Assembly (NCBI GenBank): GCA_009767595.1
Contig: VSDK01016286.1
Coordinates: 84,218 to 148,217, forward strand
Direction: 5' to 3'
DNA: 64,000 bases
Source of the DNA: Symbiodinium kawagutii
Taxonomy: Eukaryota > Sar > Dinophyceae > Suessiales > Symbiodiniaceae
The position numbers and the translations under genes were made by a program. Below, one piece after another: positions 42,604 to 53,849 of this stretch. The stretch's first letter is position 1; every line of letters begins with the position of its first letter. Under the pieces are notes generated by a model that saw only the letters and a program-made list of their open reading frames with translations, was not told where the DNA came from and did not search any database.

Positions 42604-44303
42604 GTAACTAGCAGTTGGTCAATAAGCCATGTTATTATAATTGTTGGATCAACAATTTAACAAAGAATAAGTTGGCTAATTGATAACCAAGAACAAGTGC
42701 TGATAGTAGTCACGAATCAATAGTAATTAGTAATCAATGTCAATAGATATCAATAGATTTTCAAGAGCTGATGGCTTGTTTTTTATGATGATAATGAGTA
42801 GGTTTCAGGTTGTCCCTCCATGTTCAGTGTTAGTCAACGTGCTTCTACAGTCCTTGATCTACTGAGAGTCGCATGGCATCGAACGAGACGCATTTACCAA
42901 GAGAAACCAGTACTCAATTTCAATACGGCACTCGCATGTTGATAACGTATGCAATGATCGCTGGTAATTAGATGCTCCGGAAATGGACACCATATTTTGT
43001 TGGACGACCCAGTTGAACCGTTCAGAAAGGGGTGATTTTTTACGCCTATTATACATATGTTCATGTGTTTAGAAGTAGATGGAGAATAATGCACAAGCAA
43101 TGCCGAGAAACTTTTGAACCTGTTTCCAACCATCGAATTACTCTACGATCATTTTGCTGTCTGCCAGTAGGAAACAGGGTGTGTCCATTGATTTGGTGAA
43201 CCACTGCTTTTGCCTAGAAACAATAAATAATTCTTGTAAGGAATAGCACCGTTGCGGACATTCCCATGATGTCACATGTGGACTGATCGAATGATATGAA
43301 TCAACTATAATCAACTATGATTCAATGATCTGGGTCAACACATGGGATGTTTGTGAGAGAATAAATATCTACGCCAACGTAGATGCCTGATATGTATTTC
43401 CACACAAGTTTGTGGAGTGCAAAGCCAGGCCTATGCGTTTATGCTGAATTAGTTGATGTAAGACAAACAATGGGGAAACACATGTATGCAGGCACATTGA
43501 TATGCTATTATTTACATCGATACACAAATATCGGACAGACAGACGTGCGCATACTTTATTTGTTGTACATATGTGGTAGAAGTCTGGGTTGCATCACATC
43601 TACAATGATCAGTCTATGATGATGAAGATGATGATTGAATACCACATCTCACCACAATTCCAGTACGTAAACATCCTGGTATCGGCTATTGTGGGTTCTT
43701 TTTGAAAATGTTTACAAGAAGTACAGGGTCCTTTTTCAAGCTTGCATAAGGTGTATACAATCTCTACAGCACCACATTGTCAGGGTACCCTTCTAGAGGT
43801 TGCAGTGTCTATGCATGCGAACTATACATCAAAACCCAGACTTTGACTCATTTGGTGGTTCGTGATCCACTTCTAGGTGTTGAAGTGTTTGGTCGTGATG
43901 TAGTTTCCAGGTCTTGAGGGTAGTTGACCAGAGAGTATATGAAGGGTTGATATATATATTTATTTATTCAAATTATATATACATGTATCATTTTGATTGA
44001 TGTATCTACATCACCATCATTATCATCACGATTAGCCAGTTTTGTTTGTTTACAAACTTGCACCTGTTGGTCAGATATGGTTGACACCCGACAGCAACCA
44101 ACAACATCATCACCCACGAGTGCTGGTTGCCTCCATGAACCAACTACAAGTGACGCCTGCTAATAACCACACGCAAGCATCAATCAACCATCAACCAATC
44201 ACCAACCATCAAGTAACCAACCAGCACCCCCAACCAACCAGCACCCCCAACCAACCAGCACCCCCAACCAACCAGAACCAACACGTTGCCGGTTCACCAT
44301 GAG
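42604..44303 (+). other. intron-like stretch
   Basis: AT-rich. A TATATA run near 43950-43985 and a 17-bp tandem repeat at about 44214-44278. Minus frames at 42859-43133 and the + frame at 43383-43619 have no motif. Confidence 0.35.
44214..44278 (+). repeat. 17-bp tandem repeat (AACCAACCAGCACCCCC)n
   Basis: Three and a half near-perfect units just upstream of a putative exon. Confidence 0.85.
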
Positions 44304-44408
44304 CCAAGCGTCAGCCCTTCAGTCCTCGCGTTGGTTCCTTGCTCTTCTCTTGGGTCCGGAGCCCATGAAGCGGAGCAGCAGCCGGCGAACTTTGGTTGGA
44401 TCACTAGG
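44304..44408 (+). CDS. putative exon, unknown function
   Basis: Thirty-five codons in phase 0 from CACCATGAG to ACTAGG|GTACCA. It reads PSVSPSVLALVPCSSLGSGA then HEAEQQPANFGWITR, in phase with the exon ending at 42603. The acceptor context is weak; a later acceptor at GTCCGGAG would shorten it. Confidence 0.42.
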
Positions 44409-44427
44409 GTACCAGTCGGGGTAGATG

Positions 44428-44543
44428 TGGCTATGGGTCAAGCAGTTATCCAACCAATAATGGGGGTTAATAACCAACAAAACCATAGGAAAACCAATGG
44501 TTAATGATAGGGGAACCAGGGGTAGGGTTTTGACCCACTGCCA
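44428..44543. mobile_element. Family B TIR element
   Basis: TGGCTATGGGTCAAGCAGTT at the left and GGGTTTTGACCCACTGCCA at the right. It starts 19 bp after the putative donor at 44409. Confidence 0.85.
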
Positions 44544-44939
44544 TGTTACTATACTGGATGGTGGGTTATAAACCAGCTCATCTAACCAGGGAGGGGGGTA
44601 CCACTCTGCATTGATGATTATTTGATGGTTGTAGGAGCCATGAATGGGGGCGATCCCTCGAAAGCCATTTCGGATTGTTTCTCAAGCTTCACAAATTCTG
44701 TTGAGGCATCAATGACGGGCAACATAGCTTGCTAGCAAGCATTGCTTCGCTTGCACATCTGCATCTCTGACCCAGGGGGACGGGTGCAACAAGTTTTCTA
44801 TGAATCCTCATAACTTTGTAACAAACGATGATGGACAAGTACCATCAGCAACTAGCAGTAGCCGGTGCACAGCAAGTGTTTTCAAGTACAGACAAACAGA
44901 CAGACAGCTGGTGTGACTTTATCGTCGTGACACTTTAAT

Positions 44940-45047
44940 TTGGGTATGGGTCCCTAAATGGCCAAGGATTCTTCAGCAACAATGTCATAGGGAAAACAAT
45001 GGTTAATGATGGGAACCAGGGGTAGAGGGTGAACTGACCCATAGCCA
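44940..45047. mobile_element. Family B TIR element, diverged left tip
   Basis: Left TTGGGTATGGGTCCCTAAAT, core GGGAAAACAATGGTTAATGA, right GAACTGACCCATAGCCA. Confidence 0.75.
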
Positions 45048-45399
45048 TTTGATTATGGTTGTTTTTGTTCTGGTTCTCGTCATTCTTGCCGCTATTGCGA
45101 ATGATGCTACTGTGCATGCAATCCTTAAACAGACTTATTCTTGACCATCATTGACAGATTCATTAGCCATTTTATGATCATGCACATCGACGATAAATTG
45201 ACCTGTTCAGCTATCAATCCACCACTATCAAAAACATTTCTTGATTTTCAGCCATAGTAACCAACAACTGACCCTTGTTGAGCAGCATTTCTTTCACATT
45301 GAACGGATGGTTGTTCATAACCGACTACTGTATTTGACAACCATGGACCATTAATTCATTGCTACCACATTGTTAGGAATCAACCATCAATGCCTTGTT

Positions 45400-45800
45400 G
45401 CTTGTTCAACATGAGTTTATCAGGTTGAAGGGATTAAGATTGATAACCAATTCATCCTTGTTACCCCGTATCAACCCTGGTTGACCGTTATTAAGCCTTC
45501 GTGGCCCTGGTTAACCTTGCCTGATCAATCCTTGTCAACCCTGATTGACCTCTGTCAATCCTTATTAACCCTTGTTAACCTTTGTTAACTCTTGTGAACC
45601 CTTATTGCCAAATGGTGGGAATTATCCCTTCTCAATCCTTGTTAACTCTTCTTATTAACCAATTGACCCCTACAAACCCCTAGTTAACTCAATAGTTATC
45701 AGTTATAACCTCCATAACCCTTATAGCATTTTACTTTATAATAAACCCCTGGGTTAATCCCTATAAACTCCTATAAACCCCTACAAACCCCCGGTTCAAT
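45400..45800 (+). repeat. degenerate AACCCTTGTTAACC-type repeat field
   Basis: About 20 loosely spaced copies of CTTGTTAACC, AACCCTTATT, ACAAACCCC and TATAAACCCC, running into the pyrimidine-rich tract before the 45828 exon. The spacing is irregular, so this is drifted simple sequence rather than a clean satellite. Confidence 0.6.
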
Positions 45801-45827
45801 TCCAAACGTACCGTGACTTCACCACAG

Positions 45828-45880
45828 CGGTGGGCCACCCATCACTGCAGCCGTCCGAGGTGCCCACGTCTCGCGTCACG
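45828..45880 (+). CDS. putative exon, unknown function
   Basis: Acceptor TTCACCACAG, donor GTCACG|GTGAGC. Entering with two bases it reads VGHPSLQPSEVPTSRVT, third positions mostly G/C, leaving in phase 0. In phase with the exon at 47264. No domain recognised. Confidence 0.45.
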
Positions 45881-47263
45881 GTGAGCGGCGAAACTCGGCC
45901 GGGACGGCCCTATCAGCACCAAGGATGGACCCATGGGGTGCTTAGTACTGGTGAACGAGCAATTTTCGAAGATTAACCATCGTTATATGTAATTTTGCTA
46001 TTAGCAAGAAATTTCTAAGATCAACATTTTTCTAAGATAGTAAGTATGTTATAGTAGTAGTTAGTAATGGTGGTAAGTGCCAGGTTAGATAGTAGTTTTC
46101 TACTTACTGTAGGTATAGTATTTGTTAACAACCAATGGTTAGTAATGGTGAACCAAATCAGCATTTGTGAACAACTTTCGATAATACTAGTAAATTTGTG
46201 GATAGTGATTACAGTTCGCTAGGGTTGTCTTGTCTTGACGAATAGTTGGTTATTGTGGCGAACAATCCAGTACTTCCCTTGTATTGACAAATGATACTAC
46301 TAGTATGTGAATAATCTAGTGTTAGTAGTGGTGAATAGTGCGAATATTTGAGTATTTCCCACCCGAACACTAGTATCTAGTACTAACCAAGTTGGTCAAA
46401 TGACACCAACCAATAGCTGGTTGTTGGTTTCAACCCTTCTCTAGTATCAACAAATATTTTTCATAAGGGTTGAAACCACCAAGCAGCAACCCTTCATAGA
46501 CCCCTGGTAACAGCGATGGGAAGCTCGGGAGGTGAATATGAACACCTCCAGGCGACAAGGTGCATCTTCTTGCGAGATTTTGTGGCTGTAGGACTAAAGA
46601 AAGGGACCACTAAGATGTTTGAAACTACTGAAGATGTTCATACTTGCCCAGTATGGATCTTTCTTGCGGATCGCGGTCAACATGTAATCGATCAAAAGTA
46701 CCAACTTGGTGAAAGAAGTAATGATGTGAGTGAGCATAACAAGAATGCCGCTAAGTCCACTTCATCGGTAAACTAGCCCTGGATAGTTCAACTGGATGAC
46801 CCAACTGTTGCCCACTTTCACTGGGTCCCCACTCAGAACCAAGTTGACATCCACTTGTGAGTCAGCAATCTGGTGCGGAACAGGACAAATGATAAAGACA
46901 AGAAGGCGGCGTGATCTGATATAATATAATGTAGAACGCGTTTTTCGCATGTCATGTATATATCTACACTACATGTGTGAACATATCTAATATAATGAAA
47001 CATCTCATCATCATACAAACATATATACACTCTATAAAAACATATATGTATATATTGTATGTATAATACATTTGATTTCAAATACACACATATTTTATAT
47101 CATATGTATACTATATGTAGAATACACATATACTATATATCTTGTATATCTATATCTTTCTCTTTTGAACTGTATATAGACATATTTATTTTCACATATA
47201 TATGATATATGATTTCATCTGTGTGCAAACCCGGATGGGTACTAACCCGTTGCGAAACCCCAG
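45881..47263 (+). other. intron, AT-rich
   Basis: Donor GTGAGC, acceptor CGAAACCCCAG. TATATA and CACATATA runs dominate 46950-47215. A + frame at 46516-46776 (FLRDFVAVGLKKGTTKMFET) is protein-like but AT-rich and unsupported by splice sites. Confidence 0.4.
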
Positions 47264-47370
47264 GAACTGCTGGAGAATGCACGGCACACCTCCTCCAACG
47301 GCTTCACGGGTGTCCGGGGAGACCGGCGGATGAGGCGCAAGGGCTGGGAGGGGATTGGTGCTCGGCACTG
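47264..47370 (+). CDS. exon, basic, unknown function
   Basis: Phase 0 start continues the 45828 exon: ELLENARHTSSNGFTGVRGD then RRMRRKGWEGIGARH, leaving in phase 2 at ACTG|GTGAGA. Arg-rich centre. The minus strand between CACCAG and GTTTCG is also open with high third-position GC (PIPSQPLRLIRRSPRTPVKP), so strand rests mainly on phase continuity. Confidence 0.45.
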
Positions 47371-47448
47371 GTGAGAGCTGCACTTTTGGGGGATTGGAGT
47401 GAGGATATTTGGGTGATTAGTTATCCTGATTAATCTGGTTAATGGGTT

Positions 47449-47520
47449 GCTTAGTGGGTTGGTCAATGGGGTGGTTAGTGGGTTGGTTAGTGGGTTGGTT
47501 AGTGGGTTGGTTAATCTGGT
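47449..47520 (+). repeat. 12-bp tandem repeat (GGTTAGTGGGTT)n
   Basis: About five units of GGTTGGTTAGTGG-type sequence downstream of the 47371 donor. Confidence 0.75.
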
Positions 47521-47944
47521 TAAGTTTCATGTTTTATTATGTTGAACGGTTCATTGGTTGGTTCAATCTGGTTTGTGCAGGATGTTCGTTAATCAAGAGA
47601 TAAAATCTGGTTGGTGGTTTTGGTTTCATGTTTTGTTTTCCCAACTATTTGGGATGGTTGATTGACTTGCGCTCTTTCCAGAGGGGTTGATATGGGTTCA
47701 CCAAGCAGTTCAACATGGGAATTTCAATGGGTTTGACCCACAGTAGATGATCTGCTTTTCAGGTCTGTGAATTCTTCGGGGCTCCTGGAAAATGGTCTGA
47801 GAAACATGGGTTCTCCTAGTTTATTGTGTACCCCACGTCATGCGGAGTGGTACTCCCAAGTCAGTGAAGTTAGATTATAACTATGCTAAGTACCACTTAA
47901 GGTAGACATGACTATACTGGGCGGTGGGTAACGAAACTCACCAG

Positions 47945-47996
47945 CGGAATACCACACACGCACCTCACAACGCTTGCGCATCACTGGCACCGTGAC
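47945..47996 (+). CDS. putative small exon
   Basis: Acceptor AAACTCACCAG, donor CGTGAC|GTGAGA. One leading base completes TG+C from the previous exon. It reads GIPHTHLTTLAHHWHRD, His-rich. Phase is consistent on both sides but the exon is short and an antisense frame is open. Confidence 0.3.
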
Positions 47997-48090
47997 GTGA
48001 GACATGGCACCTTCTCCTGGTGTGTCGACATTACCGAGACCCAGAGTTCCTGGATCTTTGTTCGGGAGCCCAGCTATCAGGTCCACTGCC

Positions 48091-48253
48091 GGTGGTTTCT
48101 TCAAATTGGGAACTCCTACAAATGAATGGTTTATTGCTAGAACTAGTTAGGATGATTTGGGTTACCCCTATTTTAAGAAGCCATGGTTATAATGGTTTAT
48201 TACTAGAACTAGTTACTATGGGATGATTTGGGTTACCCCTATTTTAAGAAGCC
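48091..48253. mobile_element. Family A element with internal duplication, copy 10
   Basis: Left GGTGGTTTCTTCAAATTGGG. The right half is present twice: both copies end GGTTACCCCTATTTTAAGAA then GCCA, the second about 67 bp after the first. Confidence 0.75.
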
Positions 48254-49309
48254 ACAATATGGTTTGGTGAGCATGTGGAGTAATTAATTAAGGGCCAACT
48301 TACAAGGACAGCGAAAGGGGGGCATAAAATCAAACGTGCTTTGTGTGAACATGATTCATGCGGAAGGTCTTGAGCTCATATGCTGCATTTTGAAAATGCT
48401 GGAGGTCTGTCAATATTCATCGTTTTGATCTCAGGATATCAAGGAACGGCGTGACGACAGAGCAGGTGTCATAGGGCCCTTCTTAGCAGTTGATCTTAGG
48501 CTCTAATTAGTAAGACTTTCCTGATAGAATGGTTTCGAAACACAAGGATGATGCAAAGTCTCAAATCCATTTGTTCATACCATTTATCGATATACCCGCA
48601 TCGATGATTCAAAATTATGCGCTTTGCCGGCTTGTGCGTCCAAAGTGTGAGCGGGCACTGTTTCTGGAGTTTGGGATTTGCATTTGATTATCTCAGGAAA
48701 AGCACAACTCCACCGAGTACTCACTACCCATAACATCCCATAGCCACATGGCTTGTCAAACCACACAGTGATTTGGAGACATCAGTACTGTGCGCAAAAA
48801 AACTCGGAGTTTTTTTGGTGTCCAGGGAGCCAGGGAGTATATAAAAATTCAGCAAGGTTCAGCTGGATTAAAGAAAAATGCTGGAATTAGCAGAAACAAA
48901 TGTCCTTGGTGTTGGATTGACCTCAATTCACAGGGGATGAAGAGATATTTCAATAGTTCCTGATTCAGGTCTTGTTAGTCAGTTCCAATTTCCCTTTTAC
49001 TTAATTCATCATCAGTAGACTCGTGCTTTGATTGACATGTTACCTGACGACAGTCCGGGATGGGGGGTTGATTTTTTGGCGCAGATGGTGGTTCCAACCT
49101 CTGCGGTGCGACGAATTCTGTACACTTCGGGATGCTGAAGTTTGGCCTATCGGATCAACATGGATCAACCACTCTGAAGCAGTGAACCAGGGAACCTGTG
49201 CTACGATCTATTGACTGTTACCACAAAGATTTTCAGCCACTACAGGCAACATTGTATGAAACCAGTATCAACCATTAGTTGGTTAATAGTTACATAATCA
49301 CTATGAAAA

Positions 49310-49460
49310 ACCATTATCAACATTTATCAACCAAAATGAAACCATTCTCAACCACAATGAAACCATTCTCAACCACTATGAAACCATTCTCAACCAACAT
49401 GAAACCATTCTCAACCACAATGAAACCATTCTCAACCACTATGAAACCATTATCAACCAT
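49310..49460 (+). repeat. 21-bp tandem repeat
   Basis: About seven units of ATGAAACCATTCTCAACCA plus two variable bases. The period of 21 bp makes it appear as repeated METhionine-rich peptide KPFSTTM in one frame; it is most likely noncoding. Confidence 0.85.
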
Positions 49461-49554
49461 TATATCAACTAGCATCAAACAGTCACCATGAACTAGTCAC
49501 TGTCTATCCTTAGCCATTATCTTTGCCAGCCTCATTGGCTGCCTTGCCGCCTAG

Positions 49555-49650
49555 GTCGGTGTTGTCCAAGCCGAAGATCCCCAGGACGTCGCGTGGCGGT
49601 CCAGCGGCCACATGCAACTTGGTGCGACGCGCATCGCGGGGAGCCTGCAG
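49555..49650 (+). CDS. putative exon, unknown function
   Basis: Acceptor GCCTTGCCGCCTAG. The phase-0 frame reads VGVVQAEDPQDVAWRSSGHM then QL, with a donor GTGCGA after CTTG, and stays open beyond as GATRIAGSLQRK. Third positions are about 75% GC. The minus strand has a strong acceptor (TTTTTCGCTGCAG) and an open frame (TKLHVAAGPPRDVLGIFGLD), so strand is not certain. Confidence 0.38.
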
Positions 49651-49941
49651 CGAAAAATTGGCACCTGGATCATTCTATGGATATTAGTGGATTAATAAGG
49701 TATAACAAGATATCACCAAAACAATATGATATTATGGGATTCAGTATCATTGTTATAACATCGTTGCATGGATATATATCCTTTTATATGTAAGATACCA
49801 ACCAGTTTTGAGGTTCCCTATGGCTTGGGAAACCACCATATGGGTGTTTCTCAAAATAGGGGATGCGGGCTTTACAGGGGATTATGATGGTTGATAGGGG
49901 ATAATAGCCAACAGAGTTATGACTAAACAACTAGTATATGG

Positions 49942-50033
49942 GTATTTCTGAGAATAGGGGTACTCCCCAAACATGCACTAATAGTCATTTATAGTCACGT
50001 AATAAACCAGCTTTCCCATTTTAAGAAACCACC
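49942..50033. mobile_element. Family A TIR element, copy 11
   Basis: Left GTATTTCTGAGAATAGGGG, right TTTCCCATTTTAAGAAACCA. Flanks TATATGG and CATATGG look like a diverged target duplication. It abuts copy 12. Confidence 0.8.
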
Positions 50034-50039
50034 ATATGG

Positions 50040-50142
50040 GTGTTTCTCAGAATAGGGGACCCCCAAAATGGCTGGATTACCACTATTACTATTACTTTTT
50101 TGTAATGGATGATTTTCGGGTACCCCTATTTTGAGAAATACC
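50040..50142. mobile_element. Family A TIR element, copy 12
   Basis: Left GTGTTTCTCAGAATAGGGG, right TACCCCTATTTTGAGAAATA then CC. It follows copy 11 with only CATATGG between them, so the two insertions share a target word. Confidence 0.85.
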
Positions 50143-52068
50143 CATATATGATATGCACATACAAACAGATAGAAACAGATTGTTACAGCATATTTGTGTA
50201 TAATATATGTTTGTATAATTGTGTGTGCATACATAATCATACATAATTTCTCACATAGCATACAGTGGATGCGTATCCATTCATACATCTTGCAAAGCTT
50301 TTAGCACTGCACGCTACTTTGCATCATGTAACCCCTGAAGCTGATTCTTTGCAAAGACATGCTGTGGCTCATTGTTGAGGTTATTCTGTAGTGATGATAG
50401 AATTCTATCAACAAGTTGTTGATGTGTTACTCTGTGTTGTTGTTAACCACCATCACTCTCATCATGATTGAGAATGGCTGATGAGTGATGATGACTAGTG
50501 GTGACTAGCGATGGTTTGCAATTGTAAACCATGGCCATCAGCCGCTCATAGGCTGAGCAGTGGCCGGTACTGATCCCTCTCTAACACAACCAGACGTGCG
50601 CAGGTGTTAGGTGAAACGAAACATGCCACCGCAGTTGATTGCTATGGTTACAGTCTGATCGACAAAACGATGTGACACAATTAACCCTTGCGAAAGATCA
50701 ATTGAAGCTGCTAAAAAGCAGTTGATGACCAATTATATACCCTTTCGATCAATCATTGCAAACAACTATGATAAGTCCAATATGGAGTCAGTACTCTTGT
50801 TTTCTCCGATGGTGATGCCAACTAATTGGGTCAGGACAGCTGTAGAATCATTGCATATGAGCCGTTAAAGACATTCCATGTGGCAGACAAATTGCCACTG
50901 AAAACTGCACACCAACATAGACAAACTACCGAAGTAGGAGATGGAATTCTAGCATACTCTAGCCACAATGGTTGATCAATTACAATTTACCCACTTGGTT
51001 TAAGTACGCCAGATCAGAGAGAGTTGGACAAAGGGTTTTGGGCACATCTCAAGAATGGTAGAAGAATACGATCAGAAAACGATGACATAACATGCACAAT
51101 CATGTGTACAATCTTGAGAATAAAGCAACATGAATTTGTTCTTTTGTGGATTCTGTTCATCAAACCTGTTCTCAGGAATTACTAACTTGGAGAAAATGCT
51201 GCGGCAAAAGAGTCCTGCGTTGGTGCGTGATTTTGTTAGGAAAAATCTGCATGACAACCTCAAAACCACACAAGTCAAACAAAAACGATTGTATTATATA
51301 ATAAGAAGCAAAACCACACAAAATCTCCAAGCATTAAAAACACAGTCTCAACCAAAACAATTGAACCTTACAACACAAATATGAACAAATGTCAAAGAGT
51401 CTCAAAATATCTCAAAACAGCCCAAACATGCTTACACATCATTTGTGATATTCAAAAGCCTACAAACGCTCAGCTCCAAAAATCTCAAAAAACAACTCAA
51501 CCATGATGTCAAACCTGATATTTTTCAGCAGACATTTTCAGATACTGTATGGGCTTTTCTTGCTCACAAGAACTTTCTTACACACAAACACTGTTGTTTT
51601 GTGCTGCTTGCAGTCATTTGTCTCTGAGGGTTTTGCAAGCTTGGCGGTTCAATATTGTCAATGGGCATGTCCATGTTTTCAATGTTGATGGATGCGGAAG
51701 AGTGGAGAATCCTACTGGGCTTATCAGTTGATTCAATTGATTGTCACTCGTCATTTTGTTTCCGGGAAAGTTTAACTACAAAAAAAAACATGTGCAAAAC
51801 AATATTATATACATATTTGTGAGACGATGTTTGGAATGATGGTTCACTATGTGTTTTGATGGTGTTCTTCAAAATGACTTGTGATAATATGTAATAACAT
51901 GAGTGGAGCCATCGTCAAACCCCTTTGAACTAAACCCAGCTGATCTAGGGTACGTAAATTTGTTGGTGAATGATGCTGGCCAATCAATCATCTAGCATCA
52001 AGTACCACTTATCTGACATCGTCATGATATACCATCAACAGTTATTTGCCATCAATCGTTTCTACACA

Positions 52069-52218
52069 TGGCTGTGGGTCCTTTCACCCTGTACCCCTGG
52101 TTCCCCATCATTAACCATTGTTTTTCCTATGAACTTGTTGGTGAACTTATCCCCCCCCATGAAATTGGTTGATTAACTGCTTGACCCACAGGTTGGTTAA
52201 CTGCTTGACCCATAGCCA
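52069..52218. mobile_element. Family B element, reversed, with duplicated right tip
   Basis: Left TGGCTGTGGGTCCTTTCACC, core GTTCCCCATCATTAACCATT, right tip GTTAACTGCTTGACCCACAG followed by a second tip ending TTGACCCATAGCCA. Confidence 0.8.
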
Positions 52219-52268
52219 CACATCAACTATCAACAACCACCATGTCCCCGGGTATTTTTTTCGACGAG

Positions 52269-52390
52269 TGTCGGTCACCGGGCAGCCCGCATCGTTGATC
52301 CGGAGATCAGGCTGTACTGCCTGGATTCACGTTTCTTCCATCAAGGTTCAGGCTGCGGGCGCCCGCGGGGGCTGCTCTGCTTTGGGATGA
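52269..52390 (+). CDS. putative exon, unknown function
   Basis: Acceptor TATTTTTTTCGACGAG. One leading base, then VGHRAARIVDPEIRLYCLDS then RFFHQ before a possible donor GTTCAG (52346). The frame stays open to about 52390 as GSGCGRPRGLLCFG. Third positions are about 72% GC, higher than in the alternatives. Protein-like but unassigned. Confidence 0.45.
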
Positions 52391-52419
52391 TGAATTGAAT
52401 TGATCTTTGGATAAATATG

Positions 52420-52554
52420 CTGGTTTTCCCAGAATGGGGAACCCCCCCAAAAAATGGATGGTCAATCGCTATAAATGATTTATATATGATATATGTATAT
52501 ATAGATATATAAATAAAGGATGATTTGGGGGGTGCCCCTATTTTGAGAAACCAC
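52420..52554. mobile_element. Family A TIR element, copy 13 (long core)
   Basis: Left TGGTTTTCCCAGAATGGGGA, right GTGCCCCTATTTTGAGAAAC then CACC. The core is lengthened by a TATATA run. Confidence 0.8.
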
Positions 52555-52903
52555 CGTATATCTCCTTAATGTTTAACTAAGAGCTGTTAAGGATGATTGA
52601 TGATTAGCATCTTTATATCATATTATTCATATGTAAAAGTTAATTAGTCGTATACGGGCCTCAGGTGATTTGGATGCAGTTTGTACAACTGTGAGCAGCA
52701 ATTATCACAAAAGGGTTGCTTAATAATATGATGCTAAATTATCAATTCAAATGATAATGATCACACCAAACACAATAACTATTATCATAATAATTATGAT
52801 TATTGATGATAAATGCCCTCATTGTCCCTCGCTCATGATTTGTTTCAACATAGGTAACGCAACTCTTCGAAAATGCTGTATGAACGCCAATCGACCTGCA
52901 TAG

Positions 52904-52980
52904 TTCAACAAGGCCGCCATGACGACCGGCTGGTTTCCAACACTTGGTTTTGTCGGTCCCGGAAGTCACTGCTGCAGTTT
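52904..52980 (+). CDS. putative exon, unknown function
   Basis: After CGACCTGCATAG the frame reads FNKAAMTTGWFPTLGFVGPG then SHCC. An overlapping frame (RHDDRLVSNTWFCRSRKSLL) is also open. The donor is uncertain. Confidence 0.3.
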
Positions 52981-53479
52981 CCCAAACTTAATGATCATTG
53001 GCTAAGGTTACCCCCTACATGAGCCGAAGCCATTCTAAACTTAATGATCATCAGCCAGGATGAGTTAAGGGGTACCGCAATGGATCATCCATTGAGCTGT
53101 AGCTGAGGGTAACACCTTAGGTAGGGGTGACCCAACCAAATGGTAGACAGCCAAGAATTCAAGACTTGGATCATTTTGGGTCATTTAAAATGTCGACACC
53201 ATATTTGGGAATTTATTTTCACGCTCTATCTTTTTTTTGCGCCATGTTTGGGAGACAACAAACTTTCGGAGTGCAGATGAAACAACCCATGTTACGTACC
53301 ACCTGGCAGTGATACTGCTACCATGGTCACAATCATACCCCTAAGTGAGGAAAATAGATAGCAGGTTTTTGATAGATTGATACAGCATGATACAGCTATA
53401 CAGACTTTAGTTTTTGATCATTGAAAGTCATCATCCCCTGTTGTTGACCACGGTGGTGGTTAACTTACCCAGTTCCATG

Positions 53480-53640
53480 ACGTACTCACCAACAGCAATG
53501 TTTCTGCAAGTCGGTGCGCATTGCACGTCTTAGGTCAAAATCATCCCTGCGGGGATCGCAAGATCGTCTCGGGCGATTGCATCAGGGTGGCAGGGAGACC
53601 CAGCAGTGATCCAATTTGGGTTGGATTTGTCCAGGAATAG
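53480..53640 (+). CDS. possible NHL-like exon
   Basis: An open + frame reads CALHVLGQNHPCGDRKIVSG then DCIRVAGRPSS. D-R-K-I-V-S-G-D-C-I-R-V-A-G recalls blade-end sequence. Another frame, starting after the acceptor CACGTCTTAG, reads VKIIPAGIARSSRAIAS. Frame and borders are unresolved. Confidence 0.3.
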
Positions 53641-53665
53641 GTCTCATTAAATTGGTCTTTGGCCA

Positions 53666-53849
53666 GTGATTGTGTGTCCAGAAAACAGTGGACGGTCACT
53701 TTCCATAGAATCATCATCTTGGGCTGGAGGCCCGATGGCAGCCTCATACTTCTTGGTGGACCATTCGCAGGGCATTGCAAGCTCAGGTTTTAGACTGCAC
53801 CCGGCACACCCTGGCTTTCGGGCGCCGCAGGGGGGGCTGGCCAAGCGTT
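53666..53849. CDS. coding-like island, strand unresolved
   Basis: On + a frame ends SGFRLHPAHPGFRAPQGG then LAKR and TGA. On minus a frame reads PPCGARKPGCAGCSLKPELA then MPCEWSTKKYEAAIGPPAQD. Both are protein-like; no splice evidence decides. Confidence 0.22.

Larger units (their letters stand above)
47997..49554 (+). other. intron-like stretch
   Basis: Contains family A copy 10 and a 21-bp tandem repeat. A + frame near 49035-49142 (LPDDSPGWGVDFLAQMVVPT then SAVRRILYTSGC) is protein-like but lacks firm splice sites. Confidence 0.35.
49651..52268 (+). other. long intron-like stretch with TIR elements
   Basis: Family A fragment near 49806-49866, copies 11 and 12, and a reversed family B pair at 52069. 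Frames at 51072-51731 on both strands are AT-rich and without motifs. Confidence 0.35.

Noticed and set aside
41920-45050. ACCCATAGCCATTTG at family B ends resembling the dinoflagellate spliced leader (CCGTAGCCATTTTGG)
   Set aside because: The match covers only about ten bases, differs at a key position, lacks the following GGCTCAAG, and is explained by the element tip.
45400-45800. Telomere-like AACCCTT repeats
   Set aside because: Spacing and unit are irregular and do not match the TTTAGGG-type telomere; treated as drifted simple sequence.
49279-49491. Met-Lys-Pro-Phe-Ser-Thr repeat protein
   Set aside because: It is a 21-bp tandem repeat read in frame; no upstream acceptor or conserved flank.
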